The notes below the pieces were generated by a model. That model did not search any database. It was not told where the DNA came from and worked only from the letters and a program-made list of their open reading frames with translations. A stretch of DNA of 64,000 nucleotides from Pseudomonadota bacterium (GTDB lineage Bacteria; Pseudomonadota; Gammaproteobacteria; Xanthomonadales; Rhodanobacteraceae): contig JAFEFO010000028.1 in NCBI GenBank assembly GCA_018240565.1, positions 1 through 64,000 of the forward strand, read 5' to 3'. The position numbers were made by a program, and so were the translations under genes. Every line of letters begins with the position of its first letter. Positions within the stretch are counted from its first letter, which is position 1. Positions 27,252 to 36,656 of this stretch are shown piece by piece.

Positions 27252-28322
27252 TCAGGTGGTTTCGGCCTCATTCTTCAACGTCTGCATGTCAATGACGAAG
27301 CGGTACTTCACGTCGCTCTTGAGCATGCGCTCGTAGGCGGTGTTGATGTCGCGCATGGCGATGGTTTCGATGTCGCAGACGATGCCGCGCTCGGCGCAGA
27401 AGTCGAGCATTTCCTGGGTTTCGGGGATGCCGCCGATCAGGGACCCGGCGATCGCACGGCGCTTGAAGATGAGGTTGAACACCTGCGTGGACGGATGCGG
27501 CGTGGCCGGCGCGCCGACCAGGCACAGCGTGCCGTCGCGCTTGAGCGAGTTGAGAAAGGGATCGAGATCGTGCGGCGCGGCCACCGTGTTGAGGATGAAG
27601 TCGAAGCGACCCGCCTGTTTGGCCATCTGCTTGGCGTCTTTGGAAATCACCACGTCGTCCGCACCGAGCCGTTTCGCGTCGGCCTCCTTTCCAGGCGAAG
27701 TGGTGAACAGCGCCACGCGCGCGCCGAGCGCGTGCGCGAGTTTGACGCCCATGTGGCCGAGTCCGCCCAAACCGACGATGCCGACGGTCTTGCCGGGCCC
27801 GACCTTCCAGTGGCGCAGCGGCGAATAGGTGGTGATGCCGGCGCACAACAACGGTGCGACGGCGGCGAGATCGCCCTTGTGGCGGATCGCCAGAACGAAA
27901 CCTTCATCGACGACGATATGTGTCGAGTAGCCGCCAAACGTATGGCCGCCTTCCGCGGCCGGAGCGGGGCCGTTGTAGGTGCCGACGAAGCCGTTCTCGC
28001 AATAGTTTTCGAGTCCTTCCGAACAGGCCGAACAATGTCCGCAACTGCCGACCAGGCAACCCACGCCGACGTGGTCGCCAACCTTGAACTTTTTGACGTC
28101 CTTGCCGACGGCCGTGACGGTGCCGACGATCTCGTGCCCGGGCACGCACGGATACAGCGTGCCGGGCCATTCACCGCGCGCGGTGTGCAGGTCGGAATGG
28201 CATACGCCGCAATGCGATATGTCGATGGCGACGTCGCGCGCGCCGGGCGCGCGGCGCTCGATGGCGTGGAAGGCGAGCGGCTTGTTGCCGGCTTGGGCGG
28301 CGTAGGCGGGGGTTTGGGTCAT
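27252..28322 (-). CDS. Zinc-dependent NAD(P) alcohol dehydrogenase (CAD/YahK-like)
   Basis: 356 aa medium-chain dehydrogenase/reductase. Catalytic zinc ligands are Cys38 (SHCGVCHSDLH) and His63-Glu64 (PGHEIVG). Structural zinc cysteines are 94, 97, 100 and 108 (SCGHCSACSEGLENYC). The cofactor loop is GIVGLGGLGHMGVK. The pattern is that of the cinnamyl-alcohol-dehydrogenase-like group, often NADPH-dependent aldehyde reductases. The loop residues TTSPGKEADAKRLGADD fit NADP use, but this is inference. It lies 31 bp downstream of msrB on the same strand, so co-transcription is possible. Convergent with the POT gene, 3 bp apart. Confidence 0.88.
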   Translation of the reverse strand: MTQTPAYAAQAGNKPLAFHAIERRAPGARDVAIDISHCGVCHSDLHTARGEWPGTLYPCVPGHEIVGTVTAVGKDVKKFKVGDHVGVGCLVGSCGHCSACSEGLENYCENGFVGTYNGPAPAAEGGHTFGGYSTHIVVDEGFVLAIRHKGDLAAVAPLLCAGITTYSPLRHWKVGPGKTVGIVGLGGLGHMGVKLAHALGARVALFTTSPGKEADAKRLGADDVVISKDAKQMAKQAGRFDFILNTVAAPHDLDPFLNSLKRDGTLCLVGAPATPHPSTQVFNLIFKRRAIAGSLIGGIPETQEMLDFCAERGIVCDIETIAMRDINTAYERMLKSDVKYRFVIDMQTLKNEAETT

Positions 28323-28353
28323 TGCGGATTCCTCGGGCAGGTGGTGTAGGGGT

Positions 28354-28803
28354 TCAAGGATGATCGTGAAACAACCGGCGATATTCGCCGTAGCCTTCCT
28401 TCTCCAAATCGGCAAGTGCGATGAAGCGCAGCGATGCCGAGTTGATGCAGTAGCGCAAGCCGCCGCGGTCGCGCGGGCCGTCGTTGAAGACATGCCCGAG
28501 GTGGCTGTCGCCGTGGCGCGAGCGCACCTCGGTGCGCATCATGCCGTGGCTGGCATCGTGCTTTTCGATGACGTTCGCTGCATCCGCGGGCTTGCTGAAA
28601 CTCGGCCAGCCGCAATGGCCGTCGAACTTGTCGAGCGAGGTGAACAAGGGTTCGCCCGAGACGATGTCCACGTACAAGCCCGTTTCGCGGTGGTCGTTGA
28701 ATGCGTTGTCGAACGGGTGCTCGGTCGCGGATTCCTGGGTGACGCGATATTGCAGCGGTGTGAGGCGGGCGAGTGCCTGCGGTGTTTTCCGGTAGTCGGT
28801 CAT
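28354..28803 (-). CDS. msrB: Peptide-methionine (R)-S-oxide reductase
   Basis: 149 aa enzyme that repairs the R-epimer of methionine sulfoxide. The resolving and catalytic cysteines are Cys64 (DGHCGWPSF) and Cys119 ([14 protein letters not shown]), with the [11 protein letters not shown] motif. The two CxxC zinc sites found in many MsrBs are absent ([11 protein letters not shown] replaces the second), so this is the zinc-free type. The start at 28803 is set by family length. Longer in-frame extensions are antisense to the acetyltransferase gene. It is expected to be cytosolic, as there is no signal peptide. Confidence 0.93.
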   Translation of the reverse strand: MTDYRKTPQALARLTPLQYRVTQESATEHPFDNAFNDHRETGLYVDIVSGEPLFTSLDKFDGHCGWPSFSKPADAANVIEKHDASHGMMRTEVRSRHGDSHLGHVFNDGPRDRGGLRYCINSASLRFIALADLEKEGYGEYRRLFHDHP

Positions 28804-28841
28804 GGTCGATCCGATGTGCGATGAGACGTGAGCGATGCAGT

Positions 28842-28850
28842 TGGTAAGAT
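28842..28850 (+). promoter_or_regulatory. Extended -10 promoter of the acetyltransferase gene
   Basis: TG-G-TAAGAT at 28842-28850 fits an extended -10 box. Transcription 7 nt downstream would begin at about 28857, exactly on the GTG start codon, implying a leaderless mRNA. Confidence 0.4.
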
Positions 28851-28856
28851 AGCACC

Positions 28857-29546
28857 GTGGATGAATCGCTGATCGACAATCCGTTCTGGTCGTCACTGCA
28901 AACGCGGCATCGCGCGATGGCGTTGCGTACTGACGACGTCGCGCGTTATCCGGCGACGTTCGCGCCATTCCTGGGCGTGGCGCACCCGGGTGTTGACGTC
29001 GCCGCCGCCGGACTGGTTGCGGCCGGGGAGAGCGTATATCTGCTGGGCGTCGCGCCACGCGCACCGAAAGGCTGGACGCTGGAAACGTTTCGGCCGCTGG
29101 CGCAGATGATCCGGACGACACCGCTGCCCGTGGTGGACGGTCCGGAAATCATTCCACTGACGAGTGCGCATCGCGCCGACGTGCTGGCGCTGACATCGTT
29201 GGTATACCCCCACTATTTTCGCGAACGCACCATGGAACTGGGCCGCTATTTCGGCATGTACATGCCGGACAAGAGCGGCGATGTTCGTCTGGCGGCGATG
29301 ATCGGCGAGCGCCTTGGCACCGAAACGCACACCGAAATGAGCGCGATCTGCACGCATCCGCACTTCACCGGGCGCGGCTACGCGCAACGCCTGACCGCAT
29401 TCCTCACCAACGACACGCTGGCGCACGGTCGCACGCCATTCCTGCATGTCAGCCGCGAAAATGCGCGTGCGCTGCAACTGTATGCGCACATGGGTTATAA
29501 ACTGCGGCGCGACATCGACTTCCGCGCCTTGCATCGCCGCAGGTAG
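28857..29546 (+). CDS. GNAT family N-acetyltransferase
   Basis: 229 aa. The acetyl-CoA-binding segment is [20 protein letters not shown] then [13 protein letters not shown], with the family's RGxA/G-type loop (GRGYAQRL). The C-terminal [19 protein letters not shown] strand-helix is the usual GNAT end. The N-terminal ~100 residues form an extra half typical of FR47-like or double-GNAT proteins. Substrate unknown. The GTG start at 28857 is 7 nt after an extended -10 box, and no ribosome-binding site is seen, so the message may be leaderless. Divergent from msrB. Confidence 0.82.
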   Translation: MDESLIDNPFWSSLQTRHRAMALRTDDVARYPATFAPFLGVAHPGVDVAAAGLVAAGESVYLLGVAPRAPKGWTLETFRPLAQMIRTTPLPVVDGPEIIPLTSAHRADVLALTSLVYPHYFRERTMELGRYFGMYMPDKSGDVRLAAMIGERLGTETHTEMSAICTHPHFTGRGYAQRLTAFLTNDTLAHGRTPFLHVSRENARALQLYAHMGYKLRRDIDFRALHRRR

Positions 29547-29550
29547 GCGG

Positions 29551-29559
29551 TGCTAACAT
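29551..29559 (+). promoter_or_regulatory. Extended -10 promoter of the 34-residue basic protein
   Basis: TG-C-TAACAT at 29551-29559, 32 bp before the ATG of a small gene that has its own AGGAG. No -35 box is evident, as expected for extended -10 promoters. Confidence 0.4.
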
Positions 29560-29591
29560 TCCCGGGCCATCAACCGCAACAGGAGAGCGAC

Positions 29592-29696
29592 ATGAGCAAG
29601 GGCATGAACCAGAAAAAGGATACGAAGAAGAAAGCGGAAAAAACCTTGAAGGAGAAACGCGCCGAGAAGCAGGCCAAAAAAGCTGCGCGCGGCTGA
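29592..29696 (+). CDS. Small lysine-rich basic protein (34 aa)
   Basis: A 34-codon reading frame, starting MSKGMNQKKDTKKKAEKTLK, with an AGGAG ribosome-binding site at ideal spacing and its own extended -10 sequence. About 40 percent of residues are Lys or Arg, with Glu spaced along the chain, so it is highly basic, probably a single charged helix or disordered. Proteins of this type (MSKG.[DN]QKK...TLKEKRAEK) occur as conserved hypotheticals in related bacteria, from memory only. It could bind nucleic acid or ribosomes, which is speculation. It lies between an acetyltransferase and a response regulator. Confidence 0.65.
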   Translation: MSKGMNQKKDTKKKAEKTLKEKRAEKQAKKAARG

Positions 29697-29810
29697 GCGC
29701 GCGGCGATCCAACTTGCGTCATGCCGGTTTCGGCAGGTGTGCCGGAACCGGACTTGCCAGCGCGCGCGCCAACCGCGACACTGGCGTCACTTTCGGCACA
29801 GGAACCGCCC

Positions 29811-30314
29811 GTGGCCAACTTCGAACTGTTCAAGCGCCTGTTCGGCAGCACCCAGGACCGGCGCGAAAAGCCACGGGTCAATGCGCCGCAGGGCATCGTC
29901 GTGCTGATCGTCGACGACTCGCCGACGATCGTGGCGATGCTGCGCAAGTTCCTGCAACAGAACGGCTACCAGACGCTGGAAGCCGGCGATGCGGAGAAGG
30001 GCATCGAGATCGCGCGCAGCGCAAAGCCGCACCTGATTTTCCTCGACATCGTCCTGCCCGGCATGAACGGATTCGCCGCGTTGCGCACCTTGCGCAAGGA
30101 CCCGGAGACACAGCACATTCCGGTGGTGATGATCAGCGGCAATGAACAGGCCACCGAGCAGTTCTACGCGCAGCGCATCGGCGCGGACGATTTCATGAAA
30201 AAACCCTTTTCGCGCTCGGAAGTGTTCGCACGCATCGAGCATCTGCTGGGCGCCGACCTCATGCCCAAGCGACACGTCACGGCGGCGCCCGGCGCGCCGG
30301 CGCAACGTTCCTGA
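29811..30314 (+). CDS. CheY-like response regulator receiver protein
   Basis: 167 aa from a GTG at 29811, preceded by AGGAA; an ATG at 29721 gives a 197-aa version with a low-complexity N-terminus and is less likely. A full receiver domain spans about residues 28-150: acidic pair D35-D36, phospho-acceptor Asp79 in LIFLDIVLPGMNG, Ser109 in VVMISGN and Lys131 in DDFMKKPF. There is no output domain, so it probably works by protein contact, as PilG/PilH- or CheY-like regulators do. No histidine kinase is adjacent. Confidence 0.85.
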   Translation: MANFELFKRLFGSTQDRREKPRVNAPQGIVVLIVDDSPTIVAMLRKFLQQNGYQTLEAGDAEKGIEIARSAKPHLIFLDIVLPGMNGFAALRTLRKDPETQHIPVVMISGNEQATEQFYAQRIGADDFMKKPFSRSEVFARIEHLLGADLMPKRHVTAAPGAPAQRS

Positions 30315-30318
30315 CTTC

Positions 30319-31020
30319 ATGCGCGCGCGTCGGCTTGCCTGTTGCGCCGTGGTCCTGCTGGCCGGATGCGCGCAGGTCGTGCGCCCGCCGACATCGGAGT
30401 CGACTCCGCCGCCAAACGCGCAAGCCAAACCGACTTATGAAATCGTGCAAGGACGCAGTGCCGACGTCGTCGCGCGCCTGCGCGCCGCGCCGGCGCCGCC
30501 ACAAGCGGTGGTCGCCGATGGCGCGACGCCCGAGGGGGACGAAACCCTGTTGCGCGCGAAGGGACTGGTCAAGATCGGCATCGGCCACTATCCCGGAAAC
30601 GATGCCGCTTCGATCCGCGACACGGCTCTGGCGCAGGCACGCAAGGTCGGCGCGGACCAGGTGCTTTTGTATCCACCGCCGGCCGTCGGCGCGCCGGCGC
30701 TGGCGCAGTTCTTCGTGCGCCTGCATTTGCCGTTCGGCGCGAATTTCCGCGATCTGACCGACAGCGAACGACAGACGCTCGGTGCGAGTGGCGTGGAAAT
30801 CGGCGACGTGGTCGGTGGCACGCCCGCATCCGAGGCGAACCTGCGTGAAGGCGACTACGTGCTGAAGTTCAACAATGCGCCGGTGCGCGACAGGGCGCAT
30901 TTCCAGTCGCTGTTGCAGGCCAGCATGGGACGGCGCGTGACCCTGACGATCCGGCGCGACGGTACGACGATGAAGCGCCTCGTCGTGCTCGGTACCTTGC
31001 CGCCGCCGACCGGGCAGTGA
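30319..31020 (+). CDS. PDZ-domain lipoprotein
   Basis: 233 aa. The N-terminus is a lipoprotein signal with lipobox LLAGC. A Pro-rich linker follows, then a domain with KGLVKIGIGHYPGNDAASIR and ARKVGADQVLLY (about residues 80-120), and a C-terminal PDZ domain (about 145-233): GVEIGDVVGGTPASEANLRE, GDYVLKFNNAPVRDRAHFQS, VTLTIRRDG. There is no protease domain, so it is an adaptor rather than a DegP-like enzyme. Probably anchored in the outer or inner membrane facing the periplasm. It lies 4 bp after the response regulator stop and may be co-transcribed. Confidence 0.8.
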   Translation: MRARRLACCAVVLLAGCAQVVRPPTSESTPPPNAQAKPTYEIVQGRSADVVARLRAAPAPPQAVVADGATPEGDETLLRAKGLVKIGIGHYPGNDAASIRDTALAQARKVGADQVLLYPPPAVGAPALAQFFVRLHLPFGANFRDLTDSERQTLGASGVEIGDVVGGTPASEANLREGDYVLKFNNAPVRDRAHFQSLLQASMGRRVTLTIRRDGTTMKRLVVLGTLPPPTGQ

Positions 31021-31091
31021 CCGCCGGTACTTGACGCCGGCGCCGCCGTGGTTCCCAATCGCGCGGCAATCCAACTCCAGGGAGACTCCGG

Positions 31092-33398
31092 ATGAAACCG
31101 ATGACTGTTCGGCCGCTGCTGGCGGCCTTGTCGATGGCGTTGTGCATGTTTGCCGCACCTGCGCCGAGTGTTGCCGCTGACGCCACGGCAACCTCGTTGC
31201 TCGGGTTCACCGGCGAGGGCGCGGCGACGCAGCGCGCGCTCGAACAGCGCTTCGACGCGCAATTGAGCGCGAGCGAAATGCGCGACTGGTTGCAGCGGCT
31301 TTCCGCCGAACCGAACCAGGTCGGCGCGCCGCATGACAAGGCCAATGCCGAGTTCATCCTGTCGCTGTTCAAGCAGTGGGGCTGGGACGCGCGCATCGAA
31401 ACCTTCGACGTGCTGTATCCGACGCCCAAACACGTCGCGCTGGAACTGGTCGCGCCGACAACGTTCAAGGCCATGCTGCACGAGCCGCCGGTCGAAGGCG
31501 ACGCGACGTCGGCGTTGTCCGGCGCCTTGCCGCCGTACAACGTCTACGGTGCCGATGGCGACGTCACCGCGGACCTGGTTTACGTCAACTACGGCATGCC
31601 GGACGACTACAAGGAACTGGCGCGCCGCGGCGTGGACGTGAAGGGCAAGATCGTCATCGTGCGTTACGGTGCCGGCTGGCGTGGACTGAAACCGGAACTC
31701 GCGCATGAACATGGTGCCGTCGGTTGTCTCATCTATTCCGATCCGCGCGACGACGGCTATTTCGCCGGCGACACGTATCCGAAGGGCGGCTGGCGTCCGC
31801 CGGAAGGCGTGCAGCGCGGCTCGGTCGCCAAGATGATGGTCTATCCGGGCGATCCGACGACGCCGGGTTACGGATCGACGCCGGGGGTTAAACACCTGCC
31901 GCTGGACAAGGCGACGACCCTGCTGAAGATTCCGGTGTTGCCCATCTCGTACGCGGACGCGCAGCCGCTGTTGAGTGCGCTCGGCGGCCCGGTCGCACCG
32001 GAAAATTGGCGCGGCGCCTTGCCGGTCACCTACCACATCGGCGGTGGGCCGGCCAAGGTGCACATGCAGGTCGAGTCCGACTGGACGCGCAAACCGGTCT
32101 ACGACGTCATCGCCACGATCAAGGGCGCGCAGGAACCCGATCGCTGGATCGTGCGCGGCAACCACCACGACGGCTGGGTGTTCGGTGCGTGGGATCCGCT
32201 GTCCGGCACGGTCGCGATGCTCGGCGAAGCGAAGGCGATCGGCGCGCTGGTCAAGTCCGGCTGGAAGCCCAAACGCAGCATCGTCTACACGAGTTGGGAC
32301 GGCGAGGAACCGGGTCTGCTCGGCTCCACCGAATGGGCCGAAACGCATGCCAAGGAATTGCAGCAGAAGGCCGTGATGTATCTGAATTCCGATACCAACG
32401 CGCGCGGATTTCTCGGCGCCGAAGGCAGCCATTCCCTGCAGCATCTGGTGAATGCTGCTGCGGCCGACGTGACCGATCCGGAGAAGGGCGTGAGCGTGCA
32501 GGAGCGCCTGCGCGCGCTCATGCGCGTCGAAGGCGCCGGTGCGCACGCCAAGCCGGAGGCGAAGCGCGATGCCGAAATCGCGGCGAAGGGCGGCGACCTG
32601 CCAATCGGTGCGCTGGGTTCGGGTTCGGATTACAGCGCCTTCCTCGAACACCTCGGCATCGCCTCCGTCAACATCGGTTTCGGCGGAGAAGACGACGACG
32701 ACGGCATCTACCATTCGCGCTACGATTCGTTCGATCATTTCGACCGCTTCGGCGATCCGGGCTTCAAGTACGAAGTCGCGCTCGCACAGGTCGCCGGCCG
32801 CATGGTGTTGCGCACGGCCGACGCCGACCTCTTGCCGATGCGCTTCGGCGATTTCAGCGCGACGCTCGATCACTACGTCGCGCAGCTGCACAAGCTGGCG
32901 GACGCGGCGCACAAGGACACCAACGCCCAGCACCAGTTGCTCGATGCCAAGGCCTATGAACTGGTGTCCGATCCGACGCGGCCGGTCGCACCGCCAGAAC
33001 GTTTGTCCGATGTGCCGAAAATCGACCTCGCGCCGCTGGATGTCGCGGCGAAGGCATTGCACGCCAGCGCGCAGGCTTTCGATGCGGCCTATGCCGAGCG
33101 CGCGGCGGGCGGATTCCGCATGCCGGCGCGGCAATCGGCGCGCATCAATGAACTGATGGGGCGCATGGAGCAGATGCTGACCGATGCCGACGGTCTGCCC
33201 GGCCGCGAGTGGTTCAAGCACATGATCTACGCGCCGGGATTGCTCACCGGCTATGGCGTGAAGACCGTGCCCGGCGTGCGCGAGGCGCTGGAAGCGCGCG
33301 ACTGGCAGGGCGCGGACAAATACGCGGCGGTGACCGCGAAGGTGCTTGATGGCTATCGCGCCGAACTCGACGTGATCACCACGCTGATCAAGCACTAG
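31092..33398 (+). CDS. Secreted M28 family zinc peptidase (glutamate carboxypeptidase II-like)
   Basis: 768 aa with a signal peptide (MALCMFAAPAPSVAA). The layout follows PSMA/GCPII: an N-terminal segment, a PA domain (about 150-300, with DLVYVNYGMPDDYKEL and VKGKIVIVRYG), the M28 catalytic domain and a C-terminal helical dimerisation domain. Zinc and catalytic residues are visible as His359/Asp360 in RGNHHDGWVFGAWD, Glu405/Glu406 in SWDGEEPGLLGS, and His541 in IYHSRYDSF. These enzymes release C-terminal residues, often glutamate, from peptides. It is convergent with the S9 peptidase gene, one of several exported peptidases here. Confidence 0.9.
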   Translation: MKPMTVRPLLAALSMALCMFAAPAPSVAADATATSLLGFTGEGAATQRALEQRFDAQLSASEMRDWLQRLSAEPNQVGAPHDKANAEFILSLFKQWGWDARIETFDVLYPTPKHVALELVAPTTFKAMLHEPPVEGDATSALSGALPPYNVYGADGDVTADLVYVNYGMPDDYKELARRGVDVKGKIVIVRYGAGWRGLKPELAHEHGAVGCLIYSDPRDDGYFAGDTYPKGGWRPPEGVQRGSVAKMMVYPGDPTTPGYGSTPGVKHLPLDKATTLLKIPVLPISYADAQPLLSALGGPVAPENWRGALPVTYHIGGGPAKVHMQVESDWTRKPVYDVIATIKGAQEPDRWIVRGNHHDGWVFGAWDPLSGTVAMLGEAKAIGALVKSGWKPKRSIVYTSWDGEEPGLLGSTEWAETHAKELQQKAVMYLNSDTNARGFLGAEGSHSLQHLVNAAAADVTDPEKGVSVQERLRALMRVEGAGAHAKPEAKRDAEIAAKGGDLPIGALGSGSDYSAFLEHLGIASVNIGFGGEDDDDGIYHSRYDSFDHFDRFGDPGFKYEVALAQVAGRMVLRTADADLLPMRFGDFSATLDHYVAQLHKLADAAHKDTNAQHQLLDAKAYELVSDPTRPVAPPERLSDVPKIDLAPLDVAAKALHASAQAFDAAYAERAAGGFRMPARQSARINELMGRMEQMLTDADGLPGREWFKHMIYAPGLLTGYGVKTVPGVREALEARDWQGADKYAAVTAKVLDGYRAELDVITTLIKH

Positions 33399-33446
33399 CC
33401 ATCGAATGCGGCGCGCGGGCGAGAGCGTCCCGCGTGCCGCCGGGTT

Positions 33447-35597
33447 TCACGGGCCGGCGTGCGGCGCCACGCCGAGCTTGCGTTGCAGGAAGTCCACCGT
33501 CGCGGCATCGGCCTTGCGCCAGGCCGCGTGGCGCAGGAAGCCGTGGATTTCATCGGGAATCACCATTTCCTCGAACGGCACGCCGTGCTCGCGCAGGCGC
33601 GGCACGACATCCGCCGTCTGGAAGAAATGCACGTTGCGGTCGTCGTCGCCCTGGATCAGCAGCACCGGCGATTGCCACTTGTCCATGTCGGCATCGGGCG
33701 AGGATTCCCACGCCACTTTCATCGCTTCCTTGTAGTCGCCTTGTTCGTAGCGCGTGAGCGGATTGAACGTGGCGATATCGTCCATGATGCGCGACCAGTC
33801 GTGGATGCCGTGCAGGTCCACGCCGGCCTTGAAGATGTCGGAGTTGCGCGCGAGCGCCAGCGCGGTGAGATAGCCACCATAGGAGCCGCCCCAGATGCCG
33901 ATGCGCGCGGGATCCACGCCCTGCACCTGTTGCAGGAATTTCGCGCCGGCGACCACGTCCTGGTATTCCGAGGCGCCGGTCGGGCCCCAGTGCGGCGGGT
34001 TGTGGAAGGCAAAACCGTAGCCGATGCCGAGCCGGTAATTCACCGACAGCACCGTGAATCCGTGCGCGGCGAGGTACTGGTTCACGGCGTAGCTGTTGGA
34101 GTAGTAGTCCATGTAGTGCCAGCCGAGCAGCATCTGCCGCGGCGGGCCGCCGTGCACGAAGATCACGCCGGGCTGGTTGCCACGGGCGTCGGCACGGCGG
34201 AACAACTGGCCGTGCACCGGCGTGCCGTCGGCGGCCTTGAAGGAAACCGCCTGCGGGATCACGAACTGCGCGGACGGATAATCCTGCGGAATCGATTCGG
34301 CTTGCAGCACGCGCTGTTGCGCGCCGGACGCCGCCATCACCGCCACCAGCGGCGGGCGCTGCGCGCCGGCATCGATGTAGGCGATGGTATTGCCGGTCGC
34401 GACGGGCGAGGTGTGGATGTCCGTGCCCGCGGTCAGGGCGTGCGGCTGCGCGCGATCGACGGGCACGCGGAACAGATGCCGGCGATCGTCGTCGTCCTTC
34501 GTCGTGCCGGTATTCGCGCTGTAGATCAGCGAGCGCCGATCGGGTGCCATGACCACGTCTTCGACCATGAACTCACCCGGCGTCAGCAGCAATGGCGCGT
34601 CGCCATCGGATCCAATCGAATACAGATGCGGCCAGCCATCGACGGTGGAGAGAAAGATCAGGCGCGATGCACCATCGGCCCAATGCAGGTTCGCCTCGCC
34701 CTGGGTCTGCGGATACGAGCCAACCAGGGTGTCGGGGCTTTTCCAGACCGCATGGGCTTGGCCGCTGCCTGCATCGGCGATCCAGATCGACCAGGGCTGC
34801 GGCGTCAAGGCGAGAATCGGCTGCGGCGCGCCACCCTTGCCACCCTGGCGCGTGAAGGCGATGCGCTTGCCGTCCGGCGACCAGCGCGGCGAGCCATCGA
34901 TGCCGGTCGACGGCGCAAGGAACTGGATCGGCGTCGTGGCGTTGGTGAACACGCCGATGAAAGCGTGATCGTCGCGGTTCGACACGAAGGCGAGGCGCTT
35001 GCCGTCCGGAGACCAACGCAAGTCCGCATCCTTGCCGCGGTCGAAGAACAGGCGCTGGGGTTTGTCTTTGGCCGCGGCCGCCAGCGGTGCGGTCCAGACC
35101 TGGTCGTCCTTCAGGTAGGCGAGCTCGCCCGTCGCCGAGATCGCCGGCGCGTCGCCCTCGACGAGCTCGCGCGCGCTGCCGGCGTCCTGGTCCACCACCC
35201 ACAGCATCACCTTCGGCTCCAGCGGACTGGATGCGGCGTCGGGCGGGTTCTTCACCGGCCAGTTCGCGTCGTGATCGCCGCCGCGCACGAACAGCAGCAT
35301 CTTGCCGTCGGGCGAAAACGTCAGTTGCGTGATCTCCTGGCCGTCGTCACCGGCAAAGCGCGTGACCTGGCGCGGCGCGAACTTCGGCGCCTGCGCGATC
35401 CAGACATTGCGCGCGCCGGACCGGTTGACGATCCACGCAATGCGATCGCCCTCGGGCGCCGCGGTCAGGCCTTGCGGAAAAGGATAGGACAGCGCCTGCT
35501 CCAGCGTGAAGCTGGTCGCGGCGGCGTGTGCGTTCGGCAACGACGCGCAACCTGCGGCAAGAAAAAAAACCGATACGAACGCCTGCAATCGAGACAT
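33447..35597 (-). CDS. Secreted S9 family peptidase (prolyl oligopeptidase/DPP4-like)
   Basis: 716 aa. The start at 35597 gives a signal peptide (FVSVFFLAAGCASLPNAHA), possibly a lipoprotein (FLAAGC). The N-terminal ~430 residues are a beta-propeller with TolB-like blades (LTFSPDGKMLLFV, LRWSPDGKRLAFV, PRWSPDGKRIAFT). The C-terminal alpha/beta hydrolase domain has the nucleophile motif WGGSYGG, Asp in QGDDDRNV and His in IPDEIHGF. DPP4-like acylaminoacyl or dipeptidyl peptidases cut short peptides, often after proline. The 86-bp gap to the divergent cyclophilin gene probably holds both promoters. Confidence 0.9.
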   Translation of the reverse strand: MSRLQAFVSVFFLAAGCASLPNAHAAATSFTLEQALSYPFPQGLTAAPEGDRIAWIVNRSGARNVWIAQAPKFAPRQVTRFAGDDGQEITQLTFSPDGKMLLFVRGGDHDANWPVKNPPDAASSPLEPKVMLWVVDQDAGSARELVEGDAPAISATGELAYLKDDQVWTAPLAAAAKDKPQRLFFDRGKDADLRWSPDGKRLAFVSNRDDHAFIGVFTNATTPIQFLAPSTGIDGSPRWSPDGKRIAFTRQGGKGGAPQPILALTPQPWSIWIADAGSGQAHAVWKSPDTLVGSYPQTQGEANLHWADGASRLIFLSTVDGWPHLYSIGSDGDAPLLLTPGEFMVEDVVMAPDRRSLIYSANTGTTKDDDDRRHLFRVPVDRAQPHALTAGTDIHTSPVATGNTIAYIDAGAQRPPLVAVMAASGAQQRVLQAESIPQDYPSAQFVIPQAVSFKAADGTPVHGQLFRRADARGNQPGVIFVHGGPPRQMLLGWHYMDYYSNSYAVNQYLAAHGFTVLSVNYRLGIGYGFAFHNPPHWGPTGASEYQDVVAGAKFLQQVQGVDPARIGIWGGSYGGYLTALALARNSDIFKAGVDLHGIHDWSRIMDDIATFNPLTRYEQGDYKEAMKVAWESSPDADMDKWQSPVLLIQGDDDRNVHFFQTADVVPRLREHGVPFEEMVIPDEIHGFLRHAAWRKADAATVDFLQRKLGVAPHAGP

Positions 35598-35683
35598 GAC
35601 GGACTCCCCCAGCCATTGAAATTCGACGAATTGCGCGCCAAGCTGCGCAGCGCTGCCGCATACTACTCCGGATGGGAGCTCGC

Positions 35684-36652
35684 ATGTCACGCCACGAAGC
35701 GCAACACATCGATCAATCCACTTGTGCAGGCCGGCGAAACGCACGCGCGCTGGCGTTGCTCGCGCTGCTGGCGACGTGCCTGCCCACCGCGGGCACGCTC
35801 GCGGCCGATGCGACCAAGCCGTTGACGATGGGCGATGTGATGGCCGCATCCAAACCGTCGGACTGGCGCACGCTCGATCCGCACAACACGCTGTACATGC
35901 AGTTGCCGGCCGGGCGCGTCATCATCGAACTCGCGCCGCAATTCGCGCCGCAAACGGTCGCCAACATCAAGACCCTGGTGCGCGAAAAATATTTCGATGG
36001 ACTGGCCGTCACGCGCGTGCAGGACAACTACGTCGCGCAATGGGGCGATCCGAACGCGGACAACGCCAAACTTCGTCGCCCACTCGGCAAGGCGCAGTCG
36101 CATGTGCCGGCGGAATTTACGATCGCGCCGGGCAAGGACTTCACCTTCACGCCCTTGCCCGATCGCGACGGCTGGGCGCCGCAGGCCGGGTTCGCGTATG
36201 GATTTCCGGCGGCGATGGATCTGCAGGCGCACCAGGCGTGGCTGACGCATTGCTACGGCACGCTCGGCGTCGGTCGTGACAACGCCGCGGATTCGGGCAA
36301 TGGCGCCGAACTCTATGCCGTGATCGCTTCCTCCGCGCGCTGGCTGGATCGCAACATCACCGTCGCCGGGCGCGTGGTGCAGGGCATGGAATACCTGTCC
36401 AGCCTGCCGCGCGGGCATGGCGAACTGGGTTTCTACACCAAGGGCGAACACCCGGTGCCGATAACCTCGGTGCGGCTTGCTGCCGATGTGCCGACCAAGG
36501 ATCGCGTCAAGCTGGAAATCCTGCGCACCGACACGCCGACATTCGCCGCGCTCGTCGAATCACGCCGCAATCGCCGCGACGAGTGGTACAAGCAACCGGC
36601 GGGCTATATCGACGTGTGCAGCGTGCCGATTCCGGTGCGGGCAGTGAAGTAA
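35684..36652 (+). CDS. Exported cyclophilin-type peptidyl-prolyl isomerase
   Basis: 322 aa. The ATG at 35684 is favoured over 35672 because GGGAG lies 6 nt upstream. A signal peptide follows a short basic N-terminus ([20 protein letters not shown]). The cyclophilin domain covers most of the rest: [40 protein letters not shown] and [14 protein letters not shown] turns around residue 190. The classic catalytic Arg/Phe block is altered, as in many large bacterial cyclophilins, so activity is probable rather than certain. It likely helps fold periplasmic proteins. It ends 4 bp before the convergent phaZ stop. Confidence 0.85.
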   Translation: MSRHEAQHIDQSTCAGRRNARALALLALLATCLPTAGTLAADATKPLTMGDVMAASKPSDWRTLDPHNTLYMQLPAGRVIIELAPQFAPQTVANIKTLVREKYFDGLAVTRVQDNYVAQWGDPNADNAKLRRPLGKAQSHVPAEFTIAPGKDFTFTPLPDRDGWAPQAGFAYGFPAAMDLQAHQAWLTHCYGTLGVGRDNAADSGNGAELYAVIASSARWLDRNITVAGRVVQGMEYLSSLPRGHGELGFYTKGEHPVPITSVRLAADVPTKDRVKLEILRTDTPTFAALVESRRNRRDEWYKQPAGYIDVCSVPIPVRAVK

Positions 36653-36656
36653 CCGA

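Noticed and set aside
30855..33395. 846-aa minus-strand frame opposite the M28 peptidase
   Set aside because: No recognisable domain; a codon-position shadow of a clear peptidase gene.
33459..35825. 788-aa plus-strand frame opposite the S9 peptidase
   Set aside because: Antisense to a clear prolyl-oligopeptidase-type gene with signal peptide and catalytic motifs.
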